Source: Kutzneria sp. CA-103260
GTDB lineage: Bacteria; Actinomycetota; Actinomycetes; Mycobacteriales; Pseudonocardiaceae
Assembly (NCBI RefSeq): GCF_018263855.1
Contig: NZ_CP073318.1
Coordinates: 682,001 to 746,000, forward strand
Direction: 5' to 3'
DNA length: 64,000 bases
The position numbers and the translations under genes were made by a program. Positions 28,872-37,979 of the stretch are shown here, piece after piece. The notes below the pieces were generated by a model. That model had not been told where the DNA came from, searched no databases, and saw only the letters and a list, made by a program, of their open reading frames with translations. Position 1 is the stretch's first letter; the number at the start of each line of letters is the position of its first letter.

Positions 28872-28933
28872 GCGATCCTCGGCCACTCCAGGCGGGGCTC
28901 GCGTTCGGCTGGGCGGGCGGGCATACTTCGGCC

Positions 28934-29545
28934 ATGAGTCGACCGACGCGGGGCTTCGTCGGCAAGCGGCGGGCGCCGAGGGACCGGCGGCTGCCGCCGG
29001 GGCAGTACGACATCGGGCGGGACTTCCCGGTGTTGACGGCGGAGGTCACGCCGAGCGTGCACACCGACCGCTGGACGATGAGCATCGACGGCCTGGTGCG
29101 GCAGCCGGGCAGGTGGACGTGGGACGAGCTGCACGCGTTGCCGCAGGAGGAGTACCGCGGGGACATCCACTGCGTGACGACGTGGTCGAAGTTCGACACG
29201 AGGTTCGGCGGCGTGAGCATCGACCTACTGCTGGATCAGGTGGAGCCGCTGCCGGAGGCCACGCACGTGCTGGCGACGTCGACGACCGGCTACACGACCA
29301 ACCTGCCGCTGGAGCATCTGCGCAACGGCAAGGCGTGGCTGGTCTGGACCCACGAGGGCAAGCCGCTGCACCGGGACCACGGCGGCCCGGTCCGGCTGCT
29401 GGTGCCGCACCTGTACTTCTGGAAGAGCGCGAAGTGGGTCACGAAGCTGACCCTGCTGGACCACGACGAGCAGGGTTTCTGGGAGCGCAACGGGTATCAC
29501 GACCTGGGCGACCCCTGGCTGGAACAGCGGTACCAGGGTGACTGA
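28934..29545 (+). CDS. Molybdopterin-dependent oxidoreductase (sulfite-oxidase fold, catalytic domain only)
   Basis: 203 residues from ATG 28934 (MSRPTRGFVGK). SUOX-fold molybdopterin domain: VTPSVHTDRWTMSIDGLV, WTWDELHALPQEEYRGDIHCVTTWSKFDTRFGGV with the Mo-ligating Cys in HCVTTWS, and VPHLYFWKSAKWVTKLTLLDHDEQGFWERNGYH. There is no Tat signal, heme or dimerisation domain, so it is a minimal cytosolic form unlike exported MsrP/YedY. It overlaps the next gene, a flavin reductase, by 8 bases; the pair probably forms a two-component NAD(P)H-dependent molybdoenzyme. Substrate unknown (sulfoxide, nitrate or chlorate-type oxyanions are options). Confidence 0.88.
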   Translation: MSRPTRGFVGKRRAPRDRRLPPGQYDIGRDFPVLTAEVTPSVHTDRWTMSIDGLVRQPGRWTWDELHALPQEEYRGDIHCVTTWSKFDTRFGGVSIDLLLDQVEPLPEATHVLATSTTGYTTNLPLEHLRNGKAWLVWTHEGKPLHRDHGGPVRLLVPHLYFWKSAKWVTKLTLLDHDEQGFWERNGYHDLGDPWLEQRYQGD

Positions 29546-30215
29546 CCCGCGAGGCTGGCGGTACGCGAAGGTGGTGGCGGTCCGACACGACACGCCGCGC
29601 AGCGTGACGTTGCGCCTGGACGTGCCGGACCGGGTCCGGCATCTGTCGGGCCAGCACTACGTGGTGCGGCTGACGGCGGAGGACGGCTATCGGGCCCAGC
29701 GGTCGTACTCGGTGGCCTCGGCCCCGGACGACCCGCTGCTGGAGCTGTTCGTGGAACGGCTGGAGGACGGCGAGGTGTCGTCGTACCTGGCCGATGTCGT
29801 GGTGCCGGGCGACGAGTTGGAGGTGCGCGGCCCGATCGGCGGCTGGTTCGCCTGGAACGGATCCGCGCCGGCGCTGGGCGTCGGCGGCGGCTCGGGCGTG
29901 GTGCCGCTGATCTCCATGCTGCGGCACAGTTCCGACAACTTTCACGTGGCGGTGTCGGTGCGTACGGCCGAGGATCTGCCGTACGCCAACGAACTTACCG
30001 CCGCGAACGCGCTGATCGCGGTGACCCGCGAGGACTTCCGCGGGCGCGGGGCCGGCCGGCTGACCGCGCAGGAACTGGTGCCCCTCTACACGCCCGGCGC
30101 CACCTGTTACGTCTGCGGTTCCGCGGCTTTCGCCGAGGCGGCCAGCATGCTGCTGCTGGACATCGGCGTGCCCACGGAGGACATCCGGGTCGAAAGGTTC
30201 GGTCCGTCAGGCTGA
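29538..30215 (+). CDS. FAD-binding ferredoxin reductase-type protein
   Basis: 225 residues from GTG 29538. FNR fold: FAD-binding barrel with YRAQRSYSVASAPDDP (RxYS), then NAD(P)-binding domain with VGGGSGVVPLISMLR, TREDF and the C-terminal YVCGSAAFAEAASMLL plus VERFGPSG. No [2Fe-2S] domain. Coupled to the molybdopterin gene by an 8-base overlap, it most likely supplies electrons to it from NAD(P)H. Confidence 0.9.
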   Translation: MTDPRGWRYAKVVAVRHDTPRSVTLRLDVPDRVRHLSGQHYVVRLTAEDGYRAQRSYSVASAPDDPLLELFVERLEDGEVSSYLADVVVPGDELEVRGPIGGWFAWNGSAPALGVGGGSGVVPLISMLRHSSDNFHVAVSVRTAEDLPYANELTAANALIAVTREDFRGRGAGRLTAQELVPLYTPGATCYVCGSAAFAEAASMLLLDIGVPTEDIRVERFGPSG

Positions 30216-30297
30216 TTCATCGTTCGGACAGATCATGTTCACGCCTACGTCGCTCCGCCAGCCTAGGTTCTGCGCGATCCCGAGCTGAGGAGACCCG

Positions 30298-31845
30298 ATG
30301 TCCGACAAGCGCACCGTCAGCCGAAGAGGAGCGCTGGGCCTGCTCGGCGCGACCGCCGCCGCGGCCCCGCTGCTGGGCTCCGCCACCGCCGAGGCGGCGA
30401 CGCCGGCGTTCGTGCCCAGCGTCGGCAACGGCGCGACCCCGGTGCAGGGCCTGCATCTGACGTTTGGCCGTGACCCGTCCCGCCAGATGGTCGTCTCCTG
30501 GATCACCGAGAGCTCGGTGCGCAAGCCGCGGGTCGTGTACGGCACGCTGGAGGGCGGCTTCGGCGGTTGCGTCGACGCCGACACCAAGACCTATGTGGAC
30601 GGCACTTCCGGCCGCACGGTCTACGTCCACCACGCGGAACTGAACCGCCTGCGCCCCAACACCCAGTACATGTACGCGGCGCAGCACGACGGCGCGACCC
30701 CGGACGCCGGCACGTTCCGCACCGCGCCGTCCGGCCGCATGCCGTTCACCTTCACCAGCTTCGGCGACCAGTCGGCGCCACAGGTCACCTGGGCCAGCAA
30801 CGGCTCGGTCGGCCTGGACGCCAACTCCACGCCGGCCACCAAGGACATCGTCACCGGCATCGAGACCGTGGCCCCGCTGTTCCACCTGCTCAACGGCGAC
30901 CTGTGCTACGCCAACCTGGACGTGGACCGGGTCCGGACCTGGAACAACTTCTTCACCAACAACACCCGCTCGGCCCGGTTCCGGCCGTGGATGCCGGCGG
31001 CCGGCAACCACGAGATCGAGAAGCAGAACGGCCCGATCGGCCTCGGCGCGTACCAGGCCTACTTCCAGCTGCCCTCCACCGAGACCGACCCGGAGCTGGC
31101 CGGCCTGTGGTACTCGTTCACCGCCGGCTCGGTGCGGGTGATCGTGCTGCAGAACGACGACAACTGCCTGCAGGACGGCGGCGACGTCTACATCAGCGGC
31201 TACTCCGGCGGCCGGCAGCTGGCCTGGCTGGAGAAGGAGCTGGCGGCGGCGCGCAAGTCCCGGGACATCGACTGGGTCGTCGTGGCCATGCACCAGGTGA
31301 TGATCAGCACCTCCGACGCCAACGGCGCGGACCTGGGGCTGCGGCAGAAGTACGGCCCGCTGTTCGACAAGTACGGTGTGGACCTGGTGCTGTGCGGGCA
31401 CGAGCACGACTACGAGCGTTCGCTGGCCGTGCGCGGCGTGGTGTCGGGCAGCGAGACGCTGACGCCGAACCCGGTGTCCTCGGCCACCGACAACATCGAC
31501 GCCACCCACGGCACCGTGCACATGATCCTCGGCGGCGGCGGTGTTTCCGGCACCACCAACGGTTCCTTCTTCAAGGACGGCAGCGCCAAGGTGCTGACCG
31601 CGGTCTCCGCGACGCCGGGCTCCAACGGCAAGCGGACGCCCACCTACACGAAGGAAGAGGCGGTGTGGAGCGCGGTCCGCGACCTCGACCACCCGTACGG
31701 CTTCGCCGCGTTCACGGTTGACCCGGGCCGCCGTCCCGGCGACACCACGACCATGCACGTGACGTACTACAACGTGAACAAGCCGAACGGCGACCTGTCG
31801 GTGTTCGAGAAGTTCAGCCTGCACCGCAAGCGCTCGGACGGCTGA
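30298..31845 (+). CDS. Tat-exported purple acid phosphatase-like metallophosphoesterase
   Basis: 515 residues from ATG 30298 with a GGAG site. Tat signal TVSRRGALGLLGATAAAAPLL then ATAEAA cleavage region; an FN3-like N-terminal domain (about 45-150) as in purple acid phosphatases; catalytic domain with FGDQS, LNGDLCYANLD, AAGNHEIE, VVVAMHQVM and GHEHDYERS, covering all five metallophosphoesterase blocks; the tyrosine in GDLCYAN matches the Fe-ligand tyrosine. Secreted phosphatase or phosphodiesterase for phosphate scavenging is likely. Monocistronic, closed by a strong stem-loop. I see no PHO box. Confidence 0.9.
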   Translation: MSDKRTVSRRGALGLLGATAAAAPLLGSATAEAATPAFVPSVGNGATPVQGLHLTFGRDPSRQMVVSWITESSVRKPRVVYGTLEGGFGGCVDADTKTYVDGTSGRTVYVHHAELNRLRPNTQYMYAAQHDGATPDAGTFRTAPSGRMPFTFTSFGDQSAPQVTWASNGSVGLDANSTPATKDIVTGIETVAPLFHLLNGDLCYANLDVDRVRTWNNFFTNNTRSARFRPWMPAAGNHEIEKQNGPIGLGAYQAYFQLPSTETDPELAGLWYSFTAGSVRVIVLQNDDNCLQDGGDVYISGYSGGRQLAWLEKELAAARKSRDIDWVVVAMHQVMISTSDANGADLGLRQKYGPLFDKYGVDLVLCGHEHDYERSLAVRGVVSGSETLTPNPVSSATDNIDATHGTVHMILGGGGVSGTTNGSFFKDGSAKVLTAVSATPGSNGKRTPTYTKEEAVWSAVRDLDHPYGFAAFTVDPGRRPGDTTTMHVTYYNVNKPNGDLSVFEKFSLHRKRSDG

Positions 31846-31852
31846 GTGCCTT

Positions 31853-31893
31853 GGCCCGATCGTCGGTTTCATCCAGAGACCGACGATCGGGCC
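31853..31893 (+). terminator. Strong stem-loop after the phosphatase gene
   Basis: GGCCCGATCGTCGGT (31853-31867) pairs perfectly with 31879-31893 around an 11-base loop, seven bases after the phosphatase stop. Confidence 0.85.
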
Positions 31894-31929
31894 TACTGGC
31901 GGTGATCCGCCGCCGGCATCATCGCGGGC

Positions 31930-34900
31930 ATGCGGATCATCGCCGGCTGCGCGGCGGCTTTGCTGATTGTTTCCGGGCCGATTGTCGGATCGCCCCAGGC
32001 GATCGCGGCCGCCGACGTGGGCCCTGACTCCCCGGTCGTCGTGGAACTGGCCGGTGGGGGCGGTGTGCACGCCGACGCCAGCATTCCGGCCCTGGCCGGG
32101 GCCCAGGACGTGCGGCGGCTCGGTGTCGTGAACGGATATTCGGCCACCGTGTCGCCCCAGCAGCTGGCCCGGTTACGGGCGGATTCCCGGGTGGCCAAGG
32201 TGGTTCCGGACGCGCTGATCTGGATTCCCCGGCAGGACAAGGCCGCCACCGCGGCCGGTGGCCAGGCCTTGCCGGGCGCCTGTGCTCCCAACGGCGGGGT
32301 GCAGCTGAATCCCGAGGCGGTGGGCGTCATTCACGCCGTCTCCGACGATCCGGCGGCGAAGACCGCGCGGAGCCTGGGGGCCACCGGCGCGGGCGTGACC
32401 GTCGGCGACATCGCCGGCAGCATCGACGTGAACACCCCGGAGCTGGTGCGGCCCGACGGCTCGCACGTGATCACCAGCTACCAGGACTTCACCGGCGAGG
32501 GCGGCTCGGTGGTGTCCGAGGACATCGAGTCCTTCCTGGACGACGGCATGATCGCCGCGCAGGGCAACGGCGTGTACGACCTGGCCGGCTACACCGCCCG
32601 GCACCTGCCCACCCCGTGCCGGATCCGGGTCGAAGGCGTTGCGCCGCGGGTGAACCTGACCGCCTACAAGGTGTACGGCAGCAACGACTACACCACCACG
32701 TCGGCCTTTCTCCAGGCCATCGACTACGCGGTCTACACCGACCACGTGAACGTGCTCAACGAGGAGGCCGGCTCGTTCCCGATGCCGGACACCAGCGCCG
32801 ACCTGATCAAGACGGCCAACGCCAACGCGATGGCGGCCGGCGTGACGATCACCGTGCCCTCCTACGACTCCGGCCTGAACAGCACGATCTGGTCGCCGGC
32901 CTCGCAGCCGGGCGTGATCTCCGTCGGGGCCTCGACCACCTACCGCTCGTACGCGCAGGTCAACGAGGCCGGGCTGGCCGATGTCGGCGGCACCGGCTGG
33001 GTCAGCGACAACATCAGCTCGCTGTCCTCGGGCGGGTTCACCGAGCAGGGCCGGGGCATCGACATCGTCGCGCCCGGCGACCTGGACTGGGCCATCTGCA
33101 CCGCCGACCCGAAGGCCGCGCCGGACTGCGTCGACTACAACGGAAAGCCCAGCGGCGTCTACCTTTCCGGCGGCACCAGCGAGGCCGGGCCGCTGGTCGC
33201 CGGGGTGGCGGCGCTGGTGATCCAGGCCTACCGGGAGACCCACGGTGGCGTGACGCCGTCGCCGGCGCTGGTCAGCCACCTGATCACCGGCACCGCGGAC
33301 GACCTCGGGATCGCCGCCTTCGAGCAGGGGGCCGGCCGGGTCGACGCGTACCGGGCCGTGCAGGCGGCAAGGTCCGTCGGCGACAATGTCATCGCCGACA
33401 CCGACCAATTGGACGCGGTCGGTACGGCTGGCAGCGACCAGCAGTTCACCGTGAACCTGACCAACACCGGTGCCACGGCCAAGACGGTGGACCTGGCCGG
33501 GCGGACCCAGGGGACCAGCCGGGCGGTTCGCGACGCCGACGTCCAGCTCTCGGCTTCGGATCCGACCTATGTCAGCGCGCGGGGTGCGACCCGGGGATAC
33601 GTCAAGGTGCCGTTCGACGTGCCGGCCGGCAGCGACCGGCTCGACGCCGAGTTCGCGAATCCGGGCGCTGACAAGACAACCGTCGACATGCTGCTGCTGG
33701 ACCCGAAGGGACGGGTCGCCGGCTACAGCCTGCCGGAAGGAATCGGCAACCACGGGCACAGCGACGTCGGCTCGCCGGTGGCCGGTCACTGGACCGCCGT
33801 CATCGCGGCCACCCGGAGCGCCAACGGCTACCAGGGTGTTGTGCACTTCGAGGCCCGGGTGGCCAGCAATCGTCCATTCGGGACGGTGACACCGAGCAAG
33901 GTTGTGCTGCCGCCGGGGAAGTCGGCCAAGGTCAAGGTGAACGTCAAGCTGCCGACCGAGGCGGGCGACGTGAGCGCGGCACTGACGTACACCGGCGGCT
34001 CGCTGCCGATCAGCCTGCGGACCCTGGTCCCGATCCGCGGCGGTGTCGGAACCTTCGCTGCCGACATGACCGGCGGCAACGGCCGCACCGGCACGCCCGC
34101 GCAGACGTTCTTCTACAACGTCGACGTGCCGGCGGGCAAGCCGGCCCTGGACGTCAGCACGGTGTTGGCGGACAAGGATCCCTACTACACCTACCTGATC
34201 TCGCCCGACGGCCAGACCGCCGCCCAGGGCAGCAACCAACTGCCCGTCGGCCAGGGCGCGACCGTCAGCGGCAACGGAACCCGGCTGCACGCCGTGAATC
34301 CGGCCGCCGGCCGGTGGACTGTGATCATCACGTTCACCAATCCCGTGCTGGGCAACGCCATCCACACCCCGCTGACCGGGCGCGTCACCTTCGATCCGGT
34401 GGCGCCCAAGGTTTCCGGACTGCCCACCGGCGGCGTCGTGAAGGCCGGCAGCACGCAGGTCGTCGCCGTGACCGTGCACAACGACTCTCCGGCCGTCGGT
34501 TCGTACTTCCTCGACGCCCGGCTGGCGCAGTCGGTGTCCATGACCCTGAAGCCGCTCACGCCGACCGACAGCATCGTCGTGCCGATGCCGCAGACCGAGA
34601 ACACGCCACTGTGGAACGTGCCGACCAACACCAGTTCCGTGTCCCTGCTCGCGCAGGGAACCGCGCCCGTCATGTTCGACGCCGGCCCCTACAACGGTGA
34701 ACCCGACATCGGCTCCACCGCCTTCGGCAACTCCGCCGTCGCGTCGTTCAGCGCCGACAACGTCACGCCGGGGCTCTGGTACGCCACCCTCAGCGCGGTC
34801 GGCCCCGGCCCGATCCAACCGTTCACCGCCAGCATGGCGATGAACGTCACCACCCGCGCCTTCGACAGCGACGCCCAGTCGCCGTCCGGGAGCCTGTGGG

Positions 34901-35097
34901 GCAACGACTTCCACCCGGTGATCGTCCAACCCGGACAGACCACCACCCTGTACCTGACCATTCACCCCACCGGGCCGGTCGGCTCCATTGTGGACGGAAC
35001 GCTGTTCCTGGACGACAGCTCCGCGTTGACCCAGTACGGGAACAGCCCGAGCGCCGACCAGCTGGCGGCCCTGCACTACCACTACACGGTGGGCTGA
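31930..35097 (+). CDS. Secreted subtilase-fold (S8) protein lacking canonical catalytic Asp and His
   Basis: 1055 residues: Sec signal (1-27), an inhibitor-I9-like propeptide (about 35-100), a peptidase-S8 fold (about 130-480) and about 570 residues of beta-sandwich/FN3-like domains. The serine block GGTSEAGPLVAGVAALV is intact (Ser 417). However, the Asp block reads GAGVTVGDIAGSIDVN, with Ala 162 where the catalytic Asp of VxVxDTG is expected; the HGTHVAG block reads AAQGNGVYD, with Gln 211 for the His; and the oxyanion AAGNSG block reads VPSYDSG. It may be a pseudoprotease, for example a binding or inhibitor-like protein, or use a rearranged active site. Overlaps the convergent GGDEF gene by 16 bases. 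Confidence 0.82.
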   Translation: MRIIAGCAAALLIVSGPIVGSPQAIAAADVGPDSPVVVELAGGGGVHADASIPALAGAQDVRRLGVVNGYSATVSPQQLARLRADSRVAKVVPDALIWIPRQDKAATAAGGQALPGACAPNGGVQLNPEAVGVIHAVSDDPAAKTARSLGATGAGVTVGDIAGSIDVNTPELVRPDGSHVITSYQDFTGEGGSVVSEDIESFLDDGMIAAQGNGVYDLAGYTARHLPTPCRIRVEGVAPRVNLTAYKVYGSNDYTTTSAFLQAIDYAVYTDHVNVLNEEAGSFPMPDTSADLIKTANANAMAAGVTITVPSYDSGLNSTIWSPASQPGVISVGASTTYRSYAQVNEAGLADVGGTGWVSDNISSLSSGGFTEQGRGIDIVAPGDLDWAICTADPKAAPDCVDYNGKPSGVYLSGGTSEAGPLVAGVAALVIQAYRETHGGVTPSPALVSHLITGTADDLGIAAFEQGAGRVDAYRAVQAARSVGDNVIADTDQLDAVGTAGSDQQFTVNLTNTGATAKTVDLAGRTQGTSRAVRDADVQLSASDPTYVSARGATRGYVKVPFDVPAGSDRLDAEFANPGADKTTVDMLLLDPKGRVAGYSLPEGIGNHGHSDVGSPVAGHWTAVIAATRSANGYQGVVHFEARVASNRPFGTVTPSKVVLPPGKSAKVKVNVKLPTEAGDVSAALTYTGGSLPISLRTLVPIRGGVGTFAADMTGGNGRTGTPAQTFFYNVDVPAGKPALDVSTVLADKDPYYTYLISPDGQTAAQGSNQLPVGQGATVSGNGTRLHAVNPAAGRWTVIITFTNPVLGNAIHTPLTGRVTFDPVAPKVSGLPTGGVVKAGSTQVVAVTVHNDSPAVGSYFLDARLAQSVSMTLKPLTPTDSIVVPMPQTENTPLWNVPTNTSSVSLLAQGTAPVMFDAGPYNGEPDIGSTAFGNSAVASFSADNVTPGLWYATLSAVGPGPIQPFTASMAMNVTTRAFDSDAQSPSGSLWGNDFHPVIVQPGQTTTLYLTIHPTGPVGSIVDGTLFLDDSSALTQYGNSPSADQLAALHYHYTVG

Positions 35098-36599
35098 GTC
35101 TCGCCGTCGGTGAAGGCCAGCAGCATCTCGTCGGCGAACACGTCGTAGCGCCCACGGCCGTTGCGCTTGGCCCGGTACATGGCGATGTCGGCCCGGCGGA
35201 CCAGCGCCGCCGGGTCGGTCATGCCGTGCGTGCTCAACGCGATGCCGACGGAGGCGCTGACCTGGAGCTGCCGGCCGGCGATGCGCATCGGCTCGTGCAG
35301 GCCGCGCAGGATCCGGTCGGCGACCTTCGCGGCGTCGCCCGGTGCCGACACGTTCTGCAGCATCACGGCGAACTCGTCGCCGCCGAACCGGGCGGCGACG
35401 TCGCTGTCCCGCAGCTGGGCGACGATCCGGTCGGCGGTGATGGTCAGCAGGGTGTCGCCGGCGGCGTGGCCCAGGGTGTCGTTGATGGCCTTGAACCGGT
35501 CGAGGTCGATGAACAGCAGCGCCACCCGCCCGCCGCCGTGACCGGTGAGCTCCAGCTGGTGGGCCAGCCGGTCCAGGAACAGGCTGCGGCTGGCCAGGCC
35601 GGTCACGGAGTCGTGGAAGGCCTGGTGCATGCGGTCCACGGTGTTGGCGTCGGTCAGCGCCAGGCTGACGTGCTCGGCGAAGGACTGGAGCATCTGCACC
35701 TCGGGCGGCGCGTAGAGCCGCCCGGGCCGGTCGGCGACCACCACCAGGCCGCCGGTGACGGTGCCGCTGTCGTGCACGGGGGCGGCCATGGACGCCAGGC
35801 CCTCGGTGTTGTCGTCGCCGCCGACCACGACGCCGCCGGACATGATCGCCGCGCCGACGGTGCCGGCCTCGGCCAGCGGCATGGTCGGGGTCTCGCGCTC
35901 GACGTCGACGGCCAGCCCCGCCCCGGCGACCAGGGAAATCTGCTGCGGATCGGAGTCGTCCCGCAGCCACAGCCCGACCGCGCCGTCGCCGAGCAGCTGC
36001 CGGGCGGCGGCGGCGATCATGTCCAGCACCTGCGGCAGCGGCCGCCGCCGGGAGATCGCCCGCTGCACGTCGAACAGGTGCTCCAGCAGCCGCTGCCGCT
36101 GCTGCAGGGACGCCAGCAGCTCGGCGTTCTCGGCCGCCTGCCGCTCGCTGCGCTCCCGCATCTCGTGCTCGGCCTGCAAGGTCCGCAGCATGGTCAGCGT
36201 CAGCTCCAGCAGCCGCGCCATGCCCCGGACCACGTTGCGCTCCTCGACGGAGAACCCCTGCGCGCCCCAGCGGGCCAGCACCAGGTGCCCGGGCCGGCCG
36301 CCGCCCCAGTCGGCGGCGATGGCGTGACAGCGCCCGACCCCGGGCACGTCAACGTTGTCGCGTTCGCGTCCGGCCACCGCGACCAGGTCGGCCGCCGGGA
36401 CCCGGCCCACCGGGAAGCCGACGACCGCCGTCACCTCGTCGTCGATGACCACCGCGGCCACCTCGGCCTCCAGGGCCGTGGCGGCCCGCTCGACCGCGGC
36501 ATGGGCCGCCGACACCTCGTCCGAGCACTCCGACACGACGGCCAGCAGCTCCAACAGTTGCTGGCCGTCGTGGTACGCACCGCCACCGAATGTGGTCAT
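35082..36599 (-). CDS. GAF-GGDEF diguanylate cyclase
   Basis: 505 residues. An N-terminal GAF-like region (about 15-125), a coiled segment (about 125-165), a second GAF (about 165-315) and a GGDEF domain (about 325-495) with HDSVTGLASRSLFLDRL, FIDLDRFKAINDTLGH and the active-site RFGGDEFAVML (about 403). Synthesises cyclic di-GMP if active. No EAL domain and no membrane segment. It begins one base after the stop of the FIST gene (TGAGATG), so the two are translated together and the FIST protein probably provides the ligand signal. An RxxD product-inhibition site is not obvious. Confidence 0.92.
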   Translation of the reverse strand: MTTFGGGAYHDGQQLLELLAVVSECSDEVSAAHAAVERAATALEAEVAAVVIDDEVTAVVGFPVGRVPAADLVAVAGRERDNVDVPGVGRCHAIAADWGGGRPGHLVLARWGAQGFSVEERNVVRGMARLLELTLTMLRTLQAEHEMRERSERQAAENAELLASLQQRQRLLEHLFDVQRAISRRRPLPQVLDMIAAAARQLLGDGAVGLWLRDDSDPQQISLVAGAGLAVDVERETPTMPLAEAGTVGAAIMSGGVVVGGDDNTEGLASMAAPVHDSGTVTGGLVVVADRPGRLYAPPEVQMLQSFAEHVSLALTDANTVDRMHQAFHDSVTGLASRSLFLDRLAHQLELTGHGGGRVALLFIDLDRFKAINDTLGHAAGDTLLTITADRIVAQLRDSDVAARFGGDEFAVMLQNVSAPGDAAKVADRILRGLHEPMRIAGRQLQVSASVGIALSTHGMTDPAALVRRADIAMYRAKRNGRGRYDVFADEMLLAFTDGETQPTV

Positions 36600-36600
36600 C

Positions 36601-37788
36601 TCAGCCGAGGGCCAGCACAGCGAGCGTCTGGTTGTGGAAGCCGTGGATGCCCCGGGCCCGGGCGATCTCGCCGTACGCGTAGAAGCCGGCGAACGGGGCC
36701 TGCTCGGCCCACTTGGCCAGCCGGGCGTTGTCCCGCCGCAGGGCCTCGTCGTCCAGGATGGCCCGGATCGCCGCGCAGCTGATCGTCAGCAGCCCGACCG
36801 GTTCCCGCCCGCCCAGCCCGGCCAGCGCCTCCTGGCAGGCCGCGTCGGTGGCGGCCAGGATGGACTGCTCGTCACCGGTCATGGCCCACACCAGGCCGCC
36901 GTGGTCGAAGCTGCCGCCGCCGCCGAGCGACCGGCCCTCCAGGTCGATCTGGGTGCTGACGTTGCGCGCGTCGACGCCGTTGCGCCGTTGCAGGCCCAGC
37001 GGCCGGGGCAGCGCGAACCGCATCAGCGCTTCCCGGTCGGTGTAGGCCTCGGCCGGCGCGCCCAGCCGGTCCAGGTACACGTCCAGCGCCGGCCGGTCGT
37101 CCACGGTCTGGATCCGGCCGTCCCGGCTGCCGGTGACGATCATCGGCTCGCCGACCGGGCGGAACCCGTGCCGCACCCCGACCGACAGCGGCGCGTCCGA
37201 GTGGATCGTGGCCGCCACCACCGCGTTGGTCAGCACCCGGTCCCCGGCCAGCAGATAGGCCTGCTTCATCCGCCAGCCGTCCGCGCCGGAGCCGCCGAAC
37301 AGCGGCACGCTGGCTCCGAGCACGGTGTAGCAGCCGCGCAGGATCTGCTCCTGGTCGCGGACCAGCCCGTCGGTCAGCAGCACCAGCACCCGGTGCGGCA
37401 GGCCCGGGATCTCGGTGACGCTGTGGCCCAGTTCCTCGCCGGCCTCGCGCTGCCGGCCGGCCACGTTCTCGGCGGCGGCCGTGCTGACGGCGAAGCCGGG
37501 GCCGCCGATCGCGGCCACCACGACGGTGCCGTCGTTGGCGCCGCCGTCGCAGATCTCGCCCCGGGTGGTGCATCCGATCACCGGCACGTCCGGGCCGGCG
37601 ACGTCGCGCACGCCGGCCAGGGTCTGGGCCAGGTCGTAGGTGATCGCCGCCCACACGATGAGCAGCTTGGGATCCGCCCCGGTCAGGGCGGTGTGCGCGG
37701 CCTGGGCCGCGGCGGTCCTCGGTTCGGTGGCGCTGGATTGGCCCACACCCATCCAGCGCCGGCCGTCGGGACACGCGTCCGTGTTCAT
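36601..37788 (-). CDS. FIST domain sensor protein
   Basis: 395 residues from ATG 37788, preceded by GGAGG. FIST N domain (DPKLLIVWAAITYDLAQTL, VPVIGCTTRGEICDGG, LLTDGLVRDQEQILRG, PLFGGSGADGW) and FIST C domain (AYTDREALMRFALPRPLGLQ, GLLTISCAAIRAIL, FAGFYAYGEIARARGIHGFHNQTL) are both complete. FIST proteins bind small ligands and usually act with a signalling partner. Here the partner is the diguanylate cyclase encoded directly after it. Confidence 0.92.
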   Translation of the reverse strand: MNTDACPDGRRWMGVGQSSATEPRTAAAQAAHTALTGADPKLLIVWAAITYDLAQTLAGVRDVAGPDVPVIGCTTRGEICDGGANDGTVVVAAIGGPGFAVSTAAAENVAGRQREAGEELGHSVTEIPGLPHRVLVLLTDGLVRDQEQILRGCYTVLGASVPLFGGSGADGWRMKQAYLLAGDRVLTNAVVAATIHSDAPLSVGVRHGFRPVGEPMIVTGSRDGRIQTVDDRPALDVYLDRLGAPAEAYTDREALMRFALPRPLGLQRRNGVDARNVSTQIDLEGRSLGGGGSFDHGGLVWAMTGDEQSILAATDAACQEALAGLGGREPVGLLTISCAAIRAILDDEALRRDNARLAKWAEQAPFAGFYAYGEIARARGIHGFHNQTLAVLALG

Positions 37789-37910
37789 GACGCCTCCACT
37801 CGACGGCGGTCGGTCAGCCACCGTAGTCGCTCTCCCGGCCCGGTGCGGAGTCGCCCGAGAGGATCTTCACTCAAACGGCGCATCTACCGGACAACGGGCA
37901 GACGGGTTGT

Positions 37911-37944
37911 TTGACACCGCAGTGGGGCATTGGTCTAGTGCATG
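37911..37944 (+). promoter_or_regulatory. Promoter with dre-like (DasR) half-site upstream of GH92 gene
   Basis: TTGACA at 37911-37916, a 17-bp spacer and TCTAGT at 37934-37939, about 40 bp before the ATG. The -10 lies inside ATTGGTCTAGTGCATG (37929-37944), which matches the left half of the DasR consensus ACTGGTCTAGACCAGT and 11 of 16 positions overall. DasR represses GlcNAc and chitin-related genes in actinomycetes; binding here is inferred. Confidence 0.5.
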
Positions 37945-37979
37945 ACGTAACCGAATGGCTACCGAGGGGGCTGGCCGAC

